Shown: piece after piece, positions 37,327 through 47,115 of the stretch
Position numbering within the stretch: position 1 is the stretch's first letter
Layout of the letters: each line of letters starts with the position of its first letter
Origin: an uncultured Lachnospiraceae bacterium
GTDB lineage: Bacteria; Bacillota; Clostridia; Lachnospirales; Lachnospiraceae
Reading direction: 5' to 3'
NCBI GenBank assembly: GCA_910588535.1
Contig: CAJUOO010000002.1
Location: forward strand, 62,001-126,000
Length of the DNA stretch: 64,000 bases
Notes under the pieces: model-generated
Seen by the model: only the letters and a program-made list of their open reading frames with translations
The model's database searches: none
What the model was told of the DNA's origin: nothing
Translations under genes and position numbers: made by a program

Positions 37327-38802
37327 TTAATACTTTGAAGCCTTTTTTGAAGAAGTGCTAAAAGCACACGCAAAGATAAATATAAGAAATAAAACAGCCA
37401 CTGTCATCCAAATCAACAATGTAACCGTCCCCTTTTTGGCGAACATATCATAATAACCTTTTAGGTAGATCACCACGATAATAGCAGGAATAACATAAGA
37501 CACATAATATCGAAACTTCTCAGGGAACGGAAGCCCTGTTCCCTGATTTGCCTCATTAATAAATGCCTGCCAGCCCCATCCTCTTCGGCTGGTACAAAAA
37601 AGCACATACCCAAGACTTCCCAGTGGAAGCAGATTGTTAGACACGATAAAATCCTCCAGATCCATAATAGTACTTCCACTGCCAAAAGGCATTATCCATG
37701 AGAGCAGATGGAATCCCAGCACACAGGGCATACTAAGCACAATCATCAAACCCAAACTTACAAACACACTCTTTTTTCTAGACCAGTTTAAAAGATCCAT
37801 ATTAAATGCCACAATATTTTCAAATACTGCAATAATGGTTGTCAGAGCAGCAAAAGTCAAAAATAAAAAAAATAAGGAACCCCACAGCCTTCCTCCTGCC
37901 ATCTGAGAGAAGATGCGTGGAAGCGTGATAAATACTAGGCTTGGTCCTGCACCCGGCTCTATTCCAAAAGCAAAACATGCTGGTATCACTATAAAGCCTG
38001 CCGTCAATGCGACAAAAGTATCTAATCCCGTGATACTAAGCGCCTCCCCTGTCAGACTCCTCTCATTTCCCAGATAACTTCCAAAGATCAGCATGGCACC
38101 CACACCAAGCGAAAGCGTAAAAAATGCCTGACTGAGCGCTGCAAATACTACATTTCCAATCCCCTGCTCTGCCATCTTACCAAAATCAGGAATTAAATAA
38201 AAGCGGATGCCCTCTGCAGCACCCTTTAAGAAGACAGAATGTACGGCAAGCACAACCATAATCACCAACAGCGCTGCCATCATAAATTTCGTGATCTTCT
38301 CAATTCCTTTCTGCAGACCAAACAAGCACACAGCAAAGCCAATCACACAGATAAGCACAGTCCAGAAAATCATCTCAGGAGTATTCACCAGCATTTGGTT
38401 AAAGGTATTCGTAATCTGCTCCTGTGATGCTTGATGAAATACTCCCTGCACACTTTTCACGCAGTAATTCATCATCCAACCACCCACTGATGTGTAAAAC
38501 ATCATCAGCATATAACAGCCCACAATTCCTATTAGCTTCAACCTATGCCACGCCGTTCCCTCAGGCTCCAGACGCTCAAAGCTCATCACCACACTGCGAC
38601 GGCTTGCCCGTCCCACCGCAAATTCACAGACAAGTACCGGAATTCCCAACAACACTAAAAAACAAAGATAAATTAATATAAATGCTGCCCCACCATATTC
38701 ACCACACATATATGGAAACTTCCACACATTTCCTATCCCGATCGCACAGCCTGCCGACACCAAGATAAAACCTATTCTTGAACCAAACCTTTCTCTACCC
38801 AT
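37327..38802 (-). CDS. NSS-family sodium-dependent transporter
   Basis: 491 residues and 11-12 membrane helices. The first helix carries the sodium and substrate-site pattern SAGCAIGIGNVWKFPYMCGEYGGAAFIL of the neurotransmitter:sodium symporter family (LeuT/MhsT-like). Bacterial members import amino acids with Na+. It starts 37 nt after the hydrogenase-chemoreceptor gene, with AGGAGG at its start, so the two are probably one transcript. The amino acid cannot be told from sequence by eye. Confidence 0.92.
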   Translation of the reverse strand: MGRERFGSRIGFILVSAGCAIGIGNVWKFPYMCGEYGGAAFILIYLCFLVLLGIPVLVCEFAVGRASRRSVVMSFERLEPEGTAWHRLKLIGIVGCYMLMMFYTSVGGWMMNYCVKSVQGVFHQASQEQITNTFNQMLVNTPEMIFWTVLICVIGFAVCLFGLQKGIEKITKFMMAALLVIMVVLAVHSVFLKGAAEGIRFYLIPDFGKMAEQGIGNVVFAALSQAFFTLSLGVGAMLIFGSYLGNERSLTGEALSITGLDTFVALTAGFIVIPACFAFGIEPGAGPSLVFITLPRIFSQMAGGRLWGSLFFLFLTFAALTTIIAVFENIVAFNMDLLNWSRKKSVFVSLGLMIVLSMPCVLGFHLLSWIMPFGSGSTIMDLEDFIVSNNLLPLGSLGYVLFCTSRRGWGWQAFINEANQGTGLPFPEKFRYYVSYVIPAIIVVIYLKGYYDMFAKKGTVTLLIWMTVAVLFLIFIFACAFSTSSKKASKY

Positions 38803-38839
38803 ACGCCTCCTGTTCCTCTCTTATTATTTCTCTTTGCTA

Positions 38840-40789
38840 TCACAACTTCTGAATCTTTAAAAGCTCCTCTTGAATCTGCCCTGATAACTCCTCCACCAGT
38901 TTGGTGCTTGCAGCAATCTGCTCTGTCGCAGCCGCAAGAGTATCCACTCTCTGATCCACCTGAAACACAAGCCCAGACAAATTTTCTGCCTGCTGTCTTA
39001 GATCTTCCATAAACTTCTTCACCTTTGCTGAAGTATCATTGGAATCCTTTGCCGCATCACGACTCGAATCTGACAGATTCTTAATCTCTCCTGCCACCAC
39101 TGCAAAACCCTTACCGGCTTCACCAGCCTTCGCTGCCTCGATGGATGCATTGAGTGATAACAGCTCCGTCTCAGAAGCAATGTCAAAGATCGATTCATTA
39201 TTCTTCTCAATGCTGTTTAACAAATCCGTAATATGCCCGAACGCTTCTGCCATCTGCCTGCTGTAATTATTAATATTCTGCATATTGACCGCGATCTCTG
39301 TGCTCTCCTGCGCATTTCCCTCATTCCCCACACTCACCTCTGAAAGTGAGCTCTGCATAGACTGAAAGCTTTCTGTCACATAATCAATAATGTCCCTCAC
39401 GGTATCTGCGCGCCTTATTCTCTCCTCTGTCTCCGCCTGTACCTGAGCACTGAGTTCCTTCACATGCTCCATCTCCTCCATCGCCAGATCCTTCATATAA
39501 TGGATACAATTCTCTTTAAAATTAATTCCATTGTAGATCGCACACGCCATATCCCTACAACTTGCATACCCGCACGCGGAGCAATCAACCTGCTGCTGTT
39601 CTGCTGTATGTTTACCCATCTCATCAAATATTTTTAAAATCTCTTGATTGGATACTGGTTTTCCTTTTATCTGGCTTGATTTATTAGTATAATGGCGAAT
39701 AAAATCCTCCAGCCTCAGCTTCCTAAATTGAAAATTCAAAGCTGCTAATCTTCTTCTTGGCGAAAGCTTTCTGCCCCATGCACCTCCATGCTTCATGCTA
39801 CTCTCGCGAATCTTCTGAATATTCATCAGAGTGTCATCACCCTTTGCTTTGCTCTCCTCAATTCCAGTGCCATACAGGCATCCCTGAGAACAATTTAAAG
39901 CATCCACCATAAAAGGAAGCTGTTTTCCTGTATGTATTCTCTCCTGATACTCCTTCAAATACTCATACATATGCCTTTCGCCCTCTGACTGACGAACAAA
40001 GATCTCATCCCCAAGAAACCAATATATATTTTCCTTCAACCCACCGGGTGTGGGATAAATAGAGCCAAGCCCATACTCTATCTCATCCTTCGCCAGCGCA
40101 TTTCCAGACAATTTGTGTTCCTTAATATATTGTACTAAATGCTGGAATGTGACATTATAAGATACATAGCCCCCACAATTCTGATCCATAATCTCATTCT
40201 TTTTGGCTATACAAGGACTGATAAAAGCCAGCTTATCCCTAAGCCCCATGTATTTCTTCACATAGATTGCCGCGCACATCAAAGGACTGTGCACTGGCAT
40301 CAGTCGTGACAGAAGATCAGGCATATTTTTCTCAATATAATCTACTACTGCCGGACATGGCTGAGAAATTCCGCCAAGAAAATGATGTGATTTTATATAA
40401 TTCAGATATGCCCATGTTGTGATATCCGCCCCGAAAGACACACTAAAAATCCGATTAATCCCGGCATTCTTTAAAATACCTAGATACTTCTGATACTCCG
40501 ACGGATAGTTCGCCATAAAGGCTGGCGCTATCAAAAGTGAAATCTTCTCTCCCTTTTTCAAATCCTCAAAAAAGCTTTCTGTGTCATCCCTGTAGGATCT
40601 TGCATTATGCTTACAGGCATCAAAACAAGCTCCACAAGAGATACAAGCATCTCCCTCCACCTCAATCCTGCTGCTTCCATCCAAAAGCTTGACTGCATAG
40701 TTGGCGGATGGAACTGGACATACCGAAATACATTTGTTACACACAATACAATTTTCGTTAGTATAAACTAATCCCGTGTTTTTTCCCAT
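38840..40789 (-). CDS. [FeFe]-hydrogenase-like protein fused to a chemoreceptor signalling domain
   Basis: 649 residues, no membrane helix. Two 4Fe-4S ferredoxin clusters (Cys14/17/20/24 and Cys49/52/55/59) precede an H-cluster domain. L1 reads SQPCPA (Cys145), L2 SPCIAKKNE (Cys193, Lys196, Glu199), L3 Cys300 and Cys304. The L1 Cys that serves proton transfer in catalytic enzymes is Pro144, as in sensory hydrogenases. A further 4Fe-4S module (Cys403/406/411/428) leads to a methyl-accepting coiled coil whose tip (537-576) keeps the ELLSLNASIEAAKAGEAGKGF signature. It probably senses H2 or redox state and signals to CheA. It starts the transcript ending with the NSS transporter. Confidence 0.9.
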   Translation of the reverse strand: MGKNTGLVYTNENCIVCNKCISVCPVPSANYAVKLLDGSSRIEVEGDACISCGACFDACKHNARSYRDDTESFFEDLKKGEKISLLIAPAFMANYPSEYQKYLGILKNAGINRIFSVSFGADITTWAYLNYIKSHHFLGGISQPCPAVVDYIEKNMPDLLSRLMPVHSPLMCAAIYVKKYMGLRDKLAFISPCIAKKNEIMDQNCGGYVSYNVTFQHLVQYIKEHKLSGNALAKDEIEYGLGSIYPTPGGLKENIYWFLGDEIFVRQSEGERHMYEYLKEYQERIHTGKQLPFMVDALNCSQGCLYGTGIEESKAKGDDTLMNIQKIRESSMKHGGAWGRKLSPRRRLAALNFQFRKLRLEDFIRHYTNKSSQIKGKPVSNQEILKIFDEMGKHTAEQQQVDCSACGYASCRDMACAIYNGINFKENCIHYMKDLAMEEMEHVKELSAQVQAETEERIRRADTVRDIIDYVTESFQSMQSSLSEVSVGNEGNAQESTEIAVNMQNINNYSRQMAEAFGHITDLLNSIEKNNESIFDIASETELLSLNASIEAAKAGEAGKGFAVVAGEIKNLSDSSRDAAKDSNDTSAKVKKFMEDLRQQAENLSGLVFQVDQRVDTLAAATEQIAASTKLVEELSGQIQEELLKIQKL

Positions 40790-40991
40790 TCCTCATTCCC
40801 CTCTCAAGTTCTCTCAGTAATACTGCCATATAATGCTTCTCCGATCGCTTCATACAAAAATATTATAAACTCAAACGCCAATATCATCAACAAAATTTTA
40901 CAAAGAATAAAGATAAAAAATAATCCGAGCAAAAGCGTTTCTTCACAATACCAAAACCAGAGGCAAAATGGTCTGTCCATGTGGCTTTAAC

Positions 40992-41020
40992 TTGCCATTC
41001 CATCTGAAATTTGCTATACT
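40992..41020 (+). promoter_or_regulatory. Sigma-A-type promoter of the ABC transporter operon
   Basis: TTGCCA, 17 nt and TATACT lie 56 nt before the substrate-binding protein ATG. The leader is too short for a TPP or similar riboswitch. The rest of 40790-40990 shows nothing. Confidence 0.7.
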
Positions 41021-41075
41021 CTATGTTGAAAAAACTGCTCCTGTTATAAGGTGACAATTACAGAAAGGATCGATT

Positions 41076-42089
41076 ATGCATATGTACAAGAAGCTTATTA
41101 CCCTTATTTTATTGGGCTGCACCGCCCTAACCCTTTTGTCTGGCTGTTCTTCTAAGCCACAAGAAACGACACAAAGCGAAAGCACAAACGCTCCCTCACA
41201 GGTAAACGAGATCCGCATAGGCTGCATGAAGGGTCCAACCGCCATAGGTATGATCCAGTTATTATCCGAATCTGACGCTGGCAATACAGAAAATACCTAT
41301 CAGTATACTATCGCGGGAGCTGCGGATGAGCTAAGTGCTGCACTGATAAAGGGGGATCTGGATATCGCCTCCATTCCCTGCAATCTTGCGAGTGTACTAT
41401 ACAATAAGACAGAGGGAGAGATCTTGACAGCCGCGATCAACACTTTGGGGGTTCTCTATATTGTCGAGGGTGGCACCTCCATCCAAACGGTCAGCGATCT
41501 TGCCGGAAAGACGCTGTACTCTACCGGTCAGGGAACCACACCAGAATACACGTTGCGCTACCTTTTGACCTGCGCAGGTCTTGATCCTGACAAGGATGTC
41601 ACCATTGAGTACAAAGCGGAGGCTTCTGAGGTAGTTGCCACACTCTCTCAACACCCTGATGGTGCCGCCATGCTGCCACAACCCTTTGTCACCGCCGCCA
41701 TGAATAGCAATCCCGATCTTCGCATTGCATTAGATATCACAAAAGAATGGGAGGCACTCACACAAAATACCGTTGTCACTGGTGTGATTGTAGTGCGCAA
41801 AGCCTTTCTTGAGCAAAATCCAGAGGCCTTTCACACCTTCTTGACAGAATATCAAAGCTCTGCAGAATATGCTAACCATTCCATTGACGAGACAGCCGCA
41901 CTCTTAGAAAAATATGATGTTTTTAAGGCTGCCATAGCCAAAAAAGCTATTCCATATTGTAATGTCGTCTTTCTGACAGGAAAAGAAATGAAGGAACATA
42001 CAACTGCCTACCTTCAAGTTTTATATGATCAGAATCCGTCTTCTATAGGCGGCAGCTTAAAAGAGGAGATGTTCTATCTTGAAGAATAA
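41076..42089 (+). CDS. ABC transporter substrate-binding lipoprotein (NMT1/SsuA type)
   Basis: 337 residues. A signal peptide ends in the lipobox LLSGC (Cys at about 24), so the protein is lipid-anchored outside the membrane. A Ser/Thr-rich linker precedes a type 2 periplasmic-binding fold with the NMT1-like start IRIGCMKGPTAIGMIQL and the later TGVIVVRKAFLEQNPEAFHTFLTEY. Related proteins bind aliphatic sulfonates, nitrate, taurine or pyrimidine precursors of thiamine; the ligand here is not readable. The ribosome site is AAAGGATCGATT. The permease start overlaps its end. Confidence 0.92.
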   Translation: MHMYKKLITLILLGCTALTLLSGCSSKPQETTQSESTNAPSQVNEIRIGCMKGPTAIGMIQLLSESDAGNTENTYQYTIAGAADELSAALIKGDLDIASIPCNLASVLYNKTEGEILTAAINTLGVLYIVEGGTSIQTVSDLAGKTLYSTGQGTTPEYTLRYLLTCAGLDPDKDVTIEYKAEASEVVATLSQHPDGAAMLPQPFVTAAMNSNPDLRIALDITKEWEALTQNTVVTGVIVVRKAFLEQNPEAFHTFLTEYQSSAEYANHSIDETAALLEKYDVFKAAIAKKAIPYCNVVFLTGKEMKEHTTAYLQVLYDQNPSSIGGSLKEEMFYLEE

Positions 42090-42846
42090 ACCAGCGATTC
42101 TATATTACTCTCTGGCTTCCCTGTTTTGGCTGCTGCTTTGGCAAGTGGCGGCCAAACAAATAGGAAAAGAATTATTTCTGCCCGCTCCCATACAAGTATT
42201 TACTGTGCTTGTCACAGAGCTGCTTCCATCCAAAAGTTTCTGGATCTGTGTGCTCTCTTCCTTTCTCCGCATTGGCGCCGGTTTTCTGTCAGGCTTAGCT
42301 GCCGGGGTATCTTTGGCTGTGGCCTCCCACTGCTGCGAGCCTGTAAAAATACTTCTCTGGCTTCCCATCAAGGTAATAAAAGCTGTCCCTGTGGCTTCCT
42401 TTGTTATATTGACACTGCTTTGGATGGACTCTTCCATGTTGGCTGTTTTTATTCCCTTTTTGATGGTGCTTCCTATTTTGTACCTGCACACTCTGACAGC
42501 ACTCTCACAGACCGATCAAAAACTGCTTGAGATGGCAAGACTTTTTCACATTCCTTTTCTTAACCAACTTTCTGCCATCTATCTGCCACATATATTCCCT
42601 TCTGTGCTGTCAGCCTGCTCTCTCGCTGCTGGCATGGCTTGGAAATCCGGCATCGCGGCAGAGATTATAGGACTTTCCAGAAATTCTGTGGGAAATAAGC
42701 TCTACCAAGCCAAAATCTATCTGCTGACACCAGAACTATTTGCATGGACGATTGTCATTGTACTATTAAGCATAGGATGGGAACAGCTTTTTAAACTCTT
42801 ATCCAGACTGATTGGATCAGAAACATCCTCAATAAAAAGGAGCTAA
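42079..42846 (+). CDS. ABC transporter permease (SsuC/TauC type)
   Basis: 255 residues with about six membrane helices. The cytoplasmic coupling loop contains EMARLFHIPFLNQLSAIYLPHIFPSVLSAC, the EAA motif contacting the ATPase. The start codon is TTG, with GAGGAG eleven bases upstream; it overlaps the stop of the binding-protein gene by 11 nt, so translation is coupled. Confidence 0.92.
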   Translation: MKNKPAILYYSLASLFWLLLWQVAAKQIGKELFLPAPIQVFTVLVTELLPSKSFWICVLSSFLRIGAGFLSGLAAGVSLAVASHCCEPVKILLWLPIKVIKAVPVASFVILTLLWMDSSMLAVFIPFLMVLPILYLHTLTALSQTDQKLLEMARLFHIPFLNQLSAIYLPHIFPSVLSACSLAAGMAWKSGIAAEIIGLSRNSVGNKLYQAKIYLLTPELFAWTIVIVLLSIGWEQLFKLLSRLIGSETSSIKRS

Positions 42847-42850
42847 TGCC

Positions 42851-43435
42851 ATGGCTGATAGAATATCCATTCAAAATATATCTTTTTCCTATCCCAATAA
42901 AGCACCCATTTTTTCGCATTTCTCCACATCCATCCACACAGAGACAGCGACAGCACTCACCGCACCCTCTGGCTCAGGCAAAACAACACTATTGCACTTG
43001 ATAGCAGGACTGATTAAGCCACAGGAGGGCCAGATACTATTTCCGCAATCACATAATAGAATTTCCATGGTATTTCAAGAAAATCGCCTGATCCCCTCCG
43101 CCAGCATTGCCAAAAACATCAGACTGGTTAATAAAAAACTGACGGATAGTGAAATCTTCAGCTTACTAGAACAGGCAAAGCTTGAACGCTATACAGCCTG
43201 TAAACCCAGTTCTCTGAGCGGTGGTGAACAAAGACGCGCCGCCATTATCCGTGCACTTGCCGCAGACTATGATATACTACTTCTGGATGAGCCTTTCACC
43301 GGGCTTGACGCTGGCATAAAAGAAACAATAAGCCAGTTCATTCATAACCGCACACAAAGCAAGACACTCATTCTTGTCACACACAATCCTGACGATATTG
43401 CACTCTTAAAATGTAAAATGGCAGTACAGCTCTAA
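42851..43435 (+). CDS. ABC transporter ATP-binding protein
   Basis: 194 residues, short for the family (about 230-260), but with all motifs: Walker A APSGSGKTTLLHL, Q-loop VFQENRLIP, signature LSGGEQRRAAI, Walker B ILLLDEPFTGLD and H-loop VTHNPDD. It lacks the usual C-terminal tail after the H-loop. The ribosome site is AAGGAG. It completes the import operon with the SsuA/SsuC-type partners. The stop codon lies inside the bidirectional terminator stem at 43420-43448. Confidence 0.93.
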   Translation: MADRISIQNISFSYPNKAPIFSHFSTSIHTETATALTAPSGSGKTTLLHLIAGLIKPQEGQILFPQSHNRISMVFQENRLIPSASIAKNIRLVNKKLTDSEIFSLLEQAKLERYTACKPSSLSGGEQRRAAIIRALAADYDILLLDEPFTGLDAGIKETISQFIHNRTQSKTLILVTHNPDDIALLKCKMAVQL

Positions 43436-43448
43436 GCTCTGTACTGCC
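43420..43448. terminator. Bidirectional terminator between convergent genes
   Basis: GGCAGTACAG pairs perfectly with CTGTACTGCC. CTTTTATTTC follows on the plus side and ATTTTACATTTT on the minus side. It serves both the ABC operon and the glycan cluster transcript. Confidence 0.75.
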
Positions 43449-43455
43449 TGATCTT

Positions 43456-44616
43456 TTATTTCTCTTTTCCTTCTTGGTGAATCAACCTTGTGTATATCGA
43501 ATTTTCCTGATAATTACTGCCCTTGTAGGTCAATTTCTGCAAAAATCCACCTTCTGTATACCTTTGGTATACCTCTGGATCATATTCCTCAGAAAGATGT
43601 TTTTGTAATTCTGTTCCGTGTAAATTATTCATTGGAATCCTTCTAAACTTTTCTTCTACTCCCGGCAAACTTCTACACGCAATCGCAATAAGAAAATCTA
43701 TCATATAATAATGGATTGCCTTCCTGTGCGATCGAAAATAAGCAAAGAACATTTCCATCAGAAAGCGAAAAAGTTCTTCTCCTTTTCTCGCACCCAAAAA
43801 CCATGTCACCCAAGAAACACCTGTACAATATATCCCTTCTCCTGTCGTGCGGGTAAACAGAGAATAATTGAAATATTCCTCTGGCAGCTTTCCTGTCATA
43901 AACACAGTAGCATCCAGCCAGATACCTCCATATCGATACAACAAGCAGCATCTTGTAATATCTGCCAGATGTGCCATACACAGATCTCCACACCTAGCCA
44001 TCTCCATTATCTCGTCAGGCATCTCTATATAATCTCTTACATTCTCCCACGTAACCACAATATGCTTTGCCTGAGTCGGCAGATTCTCTCTCTGACTTTT
44101 CAGACACACCTGCACCAGCTCAGGGGCATTTTCCTCCCCCTGCCACCAGCAGCTCCATACATAGATATCTTCTTCTTTTCCCGGAACATTACGATTGCTT
44201 ACATCATGTGGATACTTCTTTAAATATGGCTCTATTTCTTTATAAACTTTATGATAGGGTATTCTGTCAATTATCGAATAATCTAGTTGATACACCTGAT
44301 CTACAACACCATAATCTTCTAACGTTCTTTTTACATCTTCTACAAAGCAATCACTTATTGTAAGTAAAATACAATCTGCCTCACAAAGCTCTGCCCCCGC
44401 TATCTCCACTATAGGAATCTCAAAAGCAGTGCTTGGGTTTCCTTTTGCAGAGGATACCAAAATACAGGACGCATGAAATGGCAGCTTTTGTTCCTCCACC
44501 AGTTCCATAAAAGAAGCGAGGCGAAGCCCTGCTCCATATAACTTTATTTGCTCTGTTCTTCTTAACAGATTCTCCAAATCCTCCAAACTCGAAATTCTTC
44601 TCATGCCAATCCTCAT
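43456..44616 (-). CDS. Capsular polysaccharide synthesis-type glycosyltransferase
   Basis: 386 residues; the ATG at 44604 has a better ribosome site (GAGGAT) than the one at 44616, which overlaps the previous stop. An N-terminal Rossmann-like module (KLYGAGLRLASF, about 24-115) is followed by a Caps_synth-type domain: YVWSCWWQGEENAPELV, then LADITRCCLLYRYGGIWLDATVFM, where the D-x-D-like pair binds a nucleotide sugar. It is the last gene of the minus-strand glycan cluster. Donor and acceptor are unknown. Confidence 0.85.
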   Translation of the reverse strand: MRIGMRRISSLEDLENLLRRTEQIKLYGAGLRLASFMELVEEQKLPFHASCILVSSAKGNPSTAFEIPIVEIAGAELCEADCILLTISDCFVEDVKRTLEDYGVVDQVYQLDYSIIDRIPYHKVYKEIEPYLKKYPHDVSNRNVPGKEEDIYVWSCWWQGEENAPELVQVCLKSQRENLPTQAKHIVVTWENVRDYIEMPDEIMEMARCGDLCMAHLADITRCCLLYRYGGIWLDATVFMTGKLPEEYFNYSLFTRTTGEGIYCTGVSWVTWFLGARKGEELFRFLMEMFFAYFRSHRKAIHYYMIDFLIAIACRSLPGVEEKFRRIPMNNLHGTELQKHLSEEYDPEVYQRYTEGGFLQKLTYKGSNYQENSIYTRLIHQEGKEK

Positions 44617-46970
44617 TTCTCTGCATCTCTATCTGCACCTATCCTATCTTTTAATTCTGTGGTACTGATCCCTTCTGTATAGGGAAAAAACACCAAGTCC
44701 GATCCATGGCGCTGCAAAAACTCCTTTTTTGCTATCCACTTTGGATCGTCCGCATAATCACTCCCTGAAAACTGTACATCAAACCGATATCTGCGGTACG
44801 CCTCATCAGTATCCCCCTGATCCAGTGGTATCTCCACCGCCTCATCTACATATCTACATGCACGTACCAACTCAATCCGCTCTTGAAATGGAATTTTTGG
44901 ATTGGATTTTTTATGCTTAATCACACCCTCATCTGTGACAACTCCCACTATCAGATAATCACATTGTTCCTTTGCACGGCGAAACAAATTGAGATGCCCA
45001 ATATGAAATAAATCAAATACACCTGCCACATATCCAACGTGATAGTTTTTACTAATCTTTTCTGATGAATCCTCCTGATACATCTTCTTATTGTCCTGCC
45101 TTAAATTAGATGCTTCTTGATAAACATCATTGCGATATATCTCATTTGGATTATATACACTAAAATTAGGGACGCCCTCTCTGCGAAGCTGCTGCATTAC
45201 AGGCATATAATTTCTAATACAGATAATTACCTTATACTCTGCTGGGTTCATCTCCCTTAGAATAGCTGGATTTTGTACCGATACCCCGTCAATCTCGCTG
45301 CCCCAACGACTTGCCTCATTATCCAGATAACCTGACACAGGATATACTTCCCCATATCTCTCCCGAAATATTTTGGCATATTTTCCAGAACCAAACAAGT
45401 AAAGCTTGCGTCCTTTTGTCTGATGAAAAATATCTTTAAATATTAACGAATATTCTTCTTCTGCATAATTCATCCTTTTTCGATTTTCCTGAACAACATA
45501 ATATTCTCTTCTTCCCTCCTTAAAATAATCAGAGAGCCCATCGTCATTCCGCAGTATTTTTAAAAAATAACTGATAAAAGATTGATACAAAGATTGATAT
45601 GTGCTCAGTCCATATCGCATCAAAAGTTCTTCTCTGGGCAGAATATGATCAAGTTGTTCATTAAATTTATAGATAAACTCTATTGTGCGAAGCAAAATTG
45701 CCTTAGCAGGTACATTTTCAAGATAAAGCTCCTGATCGTAAAATAAAAACGATTGATTCAGATAAAAACAGTTTAAAGAGACCAGATCCAGATAACCTCG
45801 TTTTAATATCACTCCCAATTCCTCTCTCTCTCTGGAAGAGCCGGAGGCAATCCGCTTCCATTTCCCTCTATTTGGATCATCTTTTTTTCTTTTCTCCCAG
45901 CCCGGCTCGAATTGCTCCCAATTGATTTCATCCACAGATGCATAATCAGACGAATGTAAGATCAGCTCCCAAAACTTGTCCAATTGCTGCAAAAAAGCTG
46001 CCTTATCCTGCTCTAATAGACTGCGAAAGTAACTATTTAATGGCACCCCTACTATATAGGGCATCACAAGTGTATCCTCTTTTATGCTGGAATTTATCAT
46101 GGGTACACCATGTGCAGATAAATATTGCTGGTTAGAAAAAAGCTGCCTTACTTTACCTTTCCCGGCCGGATACAGCGCATATTTTTCTACCATATTATCT
46201 TTCCGTATTATAGTGGCCATCGCCTGCTCTGATCCTCTCTCCGCGGAAAGTGTCACTTGATTTACTGGCGAAAAATCGCCATTAAGAGGACATTCTATAA
46301 AGAATCCATTTGCCATAGTATGGAGAAGTTGATTTTCCATCAAAGTCGGATATAGCTCTTCTTCCATCAAAAATACTGTGTTGGGATTGTTATATTCTGG
46401 AAATATTCGAATATCCAACGCTTCATTAGGCGTATAATCCTCTGCGAGAAGTAACTGTGGATTGGATATTCTGGGAAATACAGAAAAAAAACGATGATTT
46501 TGAAATCCGACATTCTCTAAAAATCGAATCCATTCTGCTTTTGCATAAGCTCTTCCTTTTCTTTTCTCCTGCTCCCATGGCAGCAGATGCGAATAATTCT
46601 CCACACCGTCGAAATTCTTTCCAGTAAATATATCCTGATCTCCACAAAAATATCGGATTCCCAAGCGATTGTCCGTCGCCAAAAGCAACTTTCCATCAGG
46701 CTTAAGCAGAGATTTTATATCACGTAGCATCTGCTCCACATTCTGCACATATTCCAATACATCCACCACAACTGCAAAGTCATATCTGGCCGTATCTTCT
46801 TCTATTGTTGACATTCTTTTTACATGCAGACCTCTTTCTTCCAAAGCCTCTGCTATCAAATTGCTGTTTCCATATTCTGATACAATACAAAGTATCTTAC
46901 TTTCTTTGTCAATTTTATACCATCTGATAAGTGCTTTTGGCAGCTCTCTTCGCTGCTGCTCCGATACCAT
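44613..46970 (-). CDS. Four-part glycan enzyme: methyltransferase, kinase-like part, Rossmann module, cytidylyltransferase
   Basis: 785 residues. The N-terminal SAM-dependent methyltransferase-like domain (about 1-190) has ILCIVSEYGNSNL and FAVVVDVLEYV. A middle part (about 225-470) weakly resembles a kinase fold: VEKYALYPAGKGKVRQLF, LVMPYIVGVPL and DLVSLNCFY..FYDQEL. A Rossmann-like module with KLYLFGSGKYAKIF follows (about 525-630). The C-terminal cytidylyltransferase of TagD type (about 645-780) has GVFDLFHIGHLNLF and ISTTELK. The last makes CDP-glycerol or a similar CDP-polyol. A fusion that adds and caps a polyol-phosphate is possible; the kinase assignment is tentative. Confidence 0.8.
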   Translation of the reverse strand: MVSEQQRRELPKALIRWYKIDKESKILCIVSEYGNSNLIAEALEERGLHVKRMSTIEEDTARYDFAVVVDVLEYVQNVEQMLRDIKSLLKPDGKLLLATDNRLGIRYFCGDQDIFTGKNFDGVENYSHLLPWEQEKRKGRAYAKAEWIRFLENVGFQNHRFFSVFPRISNPQLLLAEDYTPNEALDIRIFPEYNNPNTVFLMEEELYPTLMENQLLHTMANGFFIECPLNGDFSPVNQVTLSAERGSEQAMATIIRKDNMVEKYALYPAGKGKVRQLFSNQQYLSAHGVPMINSSIKEDTLVMPYIVGVPLNSYFRSLLEQDKAAFLQQLDKFWELILHSSDYASVDEINWEQFEPGWEKRKKDDPNRGKWKRIASGSSREREELGVILKRGYLDLVSLNCFYLNQSFLFYDQELYLENVPAKAILLRTIEFIYKFNEQLDHILPREELLMRYGLSTYQSLYQSFISYFLKILRNDDGLSDYFKEGRREYYVVQENRKRMNYAEEEYSLIFKDIFHQTKGRKLYLFGSGKYAKIFRERYGEVYPVSGYLDNEASRWGSEIDGVSVQNPAILREMNPAEYKVIICIRNYMPVMQQLRREGVPNFSVYNPNEIYRNDVYQEASNLRQDNKKMYQEDSSEKISKNYHVGYVAGVFDLFHIGHLNLFRRAKEQCDYLIVGVVTDEGVIKHKKSNPKIPFQERIELVRACRYVDEAVEIPLDQGDTDEAYRRYRFDVQFSGSDYADDPKWIAKKEFLQRHGSDLVFFPYTEGISTTELKDRIGADRDAEK

Positions 46971-47115
46971 ATCTATGTCCCTGCCTTTCCTATTTCTATT
47001 TTCTTATCTTTTTTTATTTCCTCTTCCCCAACCTGCTATTTTTCGATGTTCCTAATATGTGGTTATTCTATATGCATTTCTAGGACCATAATATCGATTA
47101 AATTAAAACAACTAT

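Noticed and set aside
41020..41076. A TPP riboswitch before the THI5/NMT1-like binding protein
   Set aside because: Only about 50 nt lie between promoter and start, and no thi-box sequence is visible.
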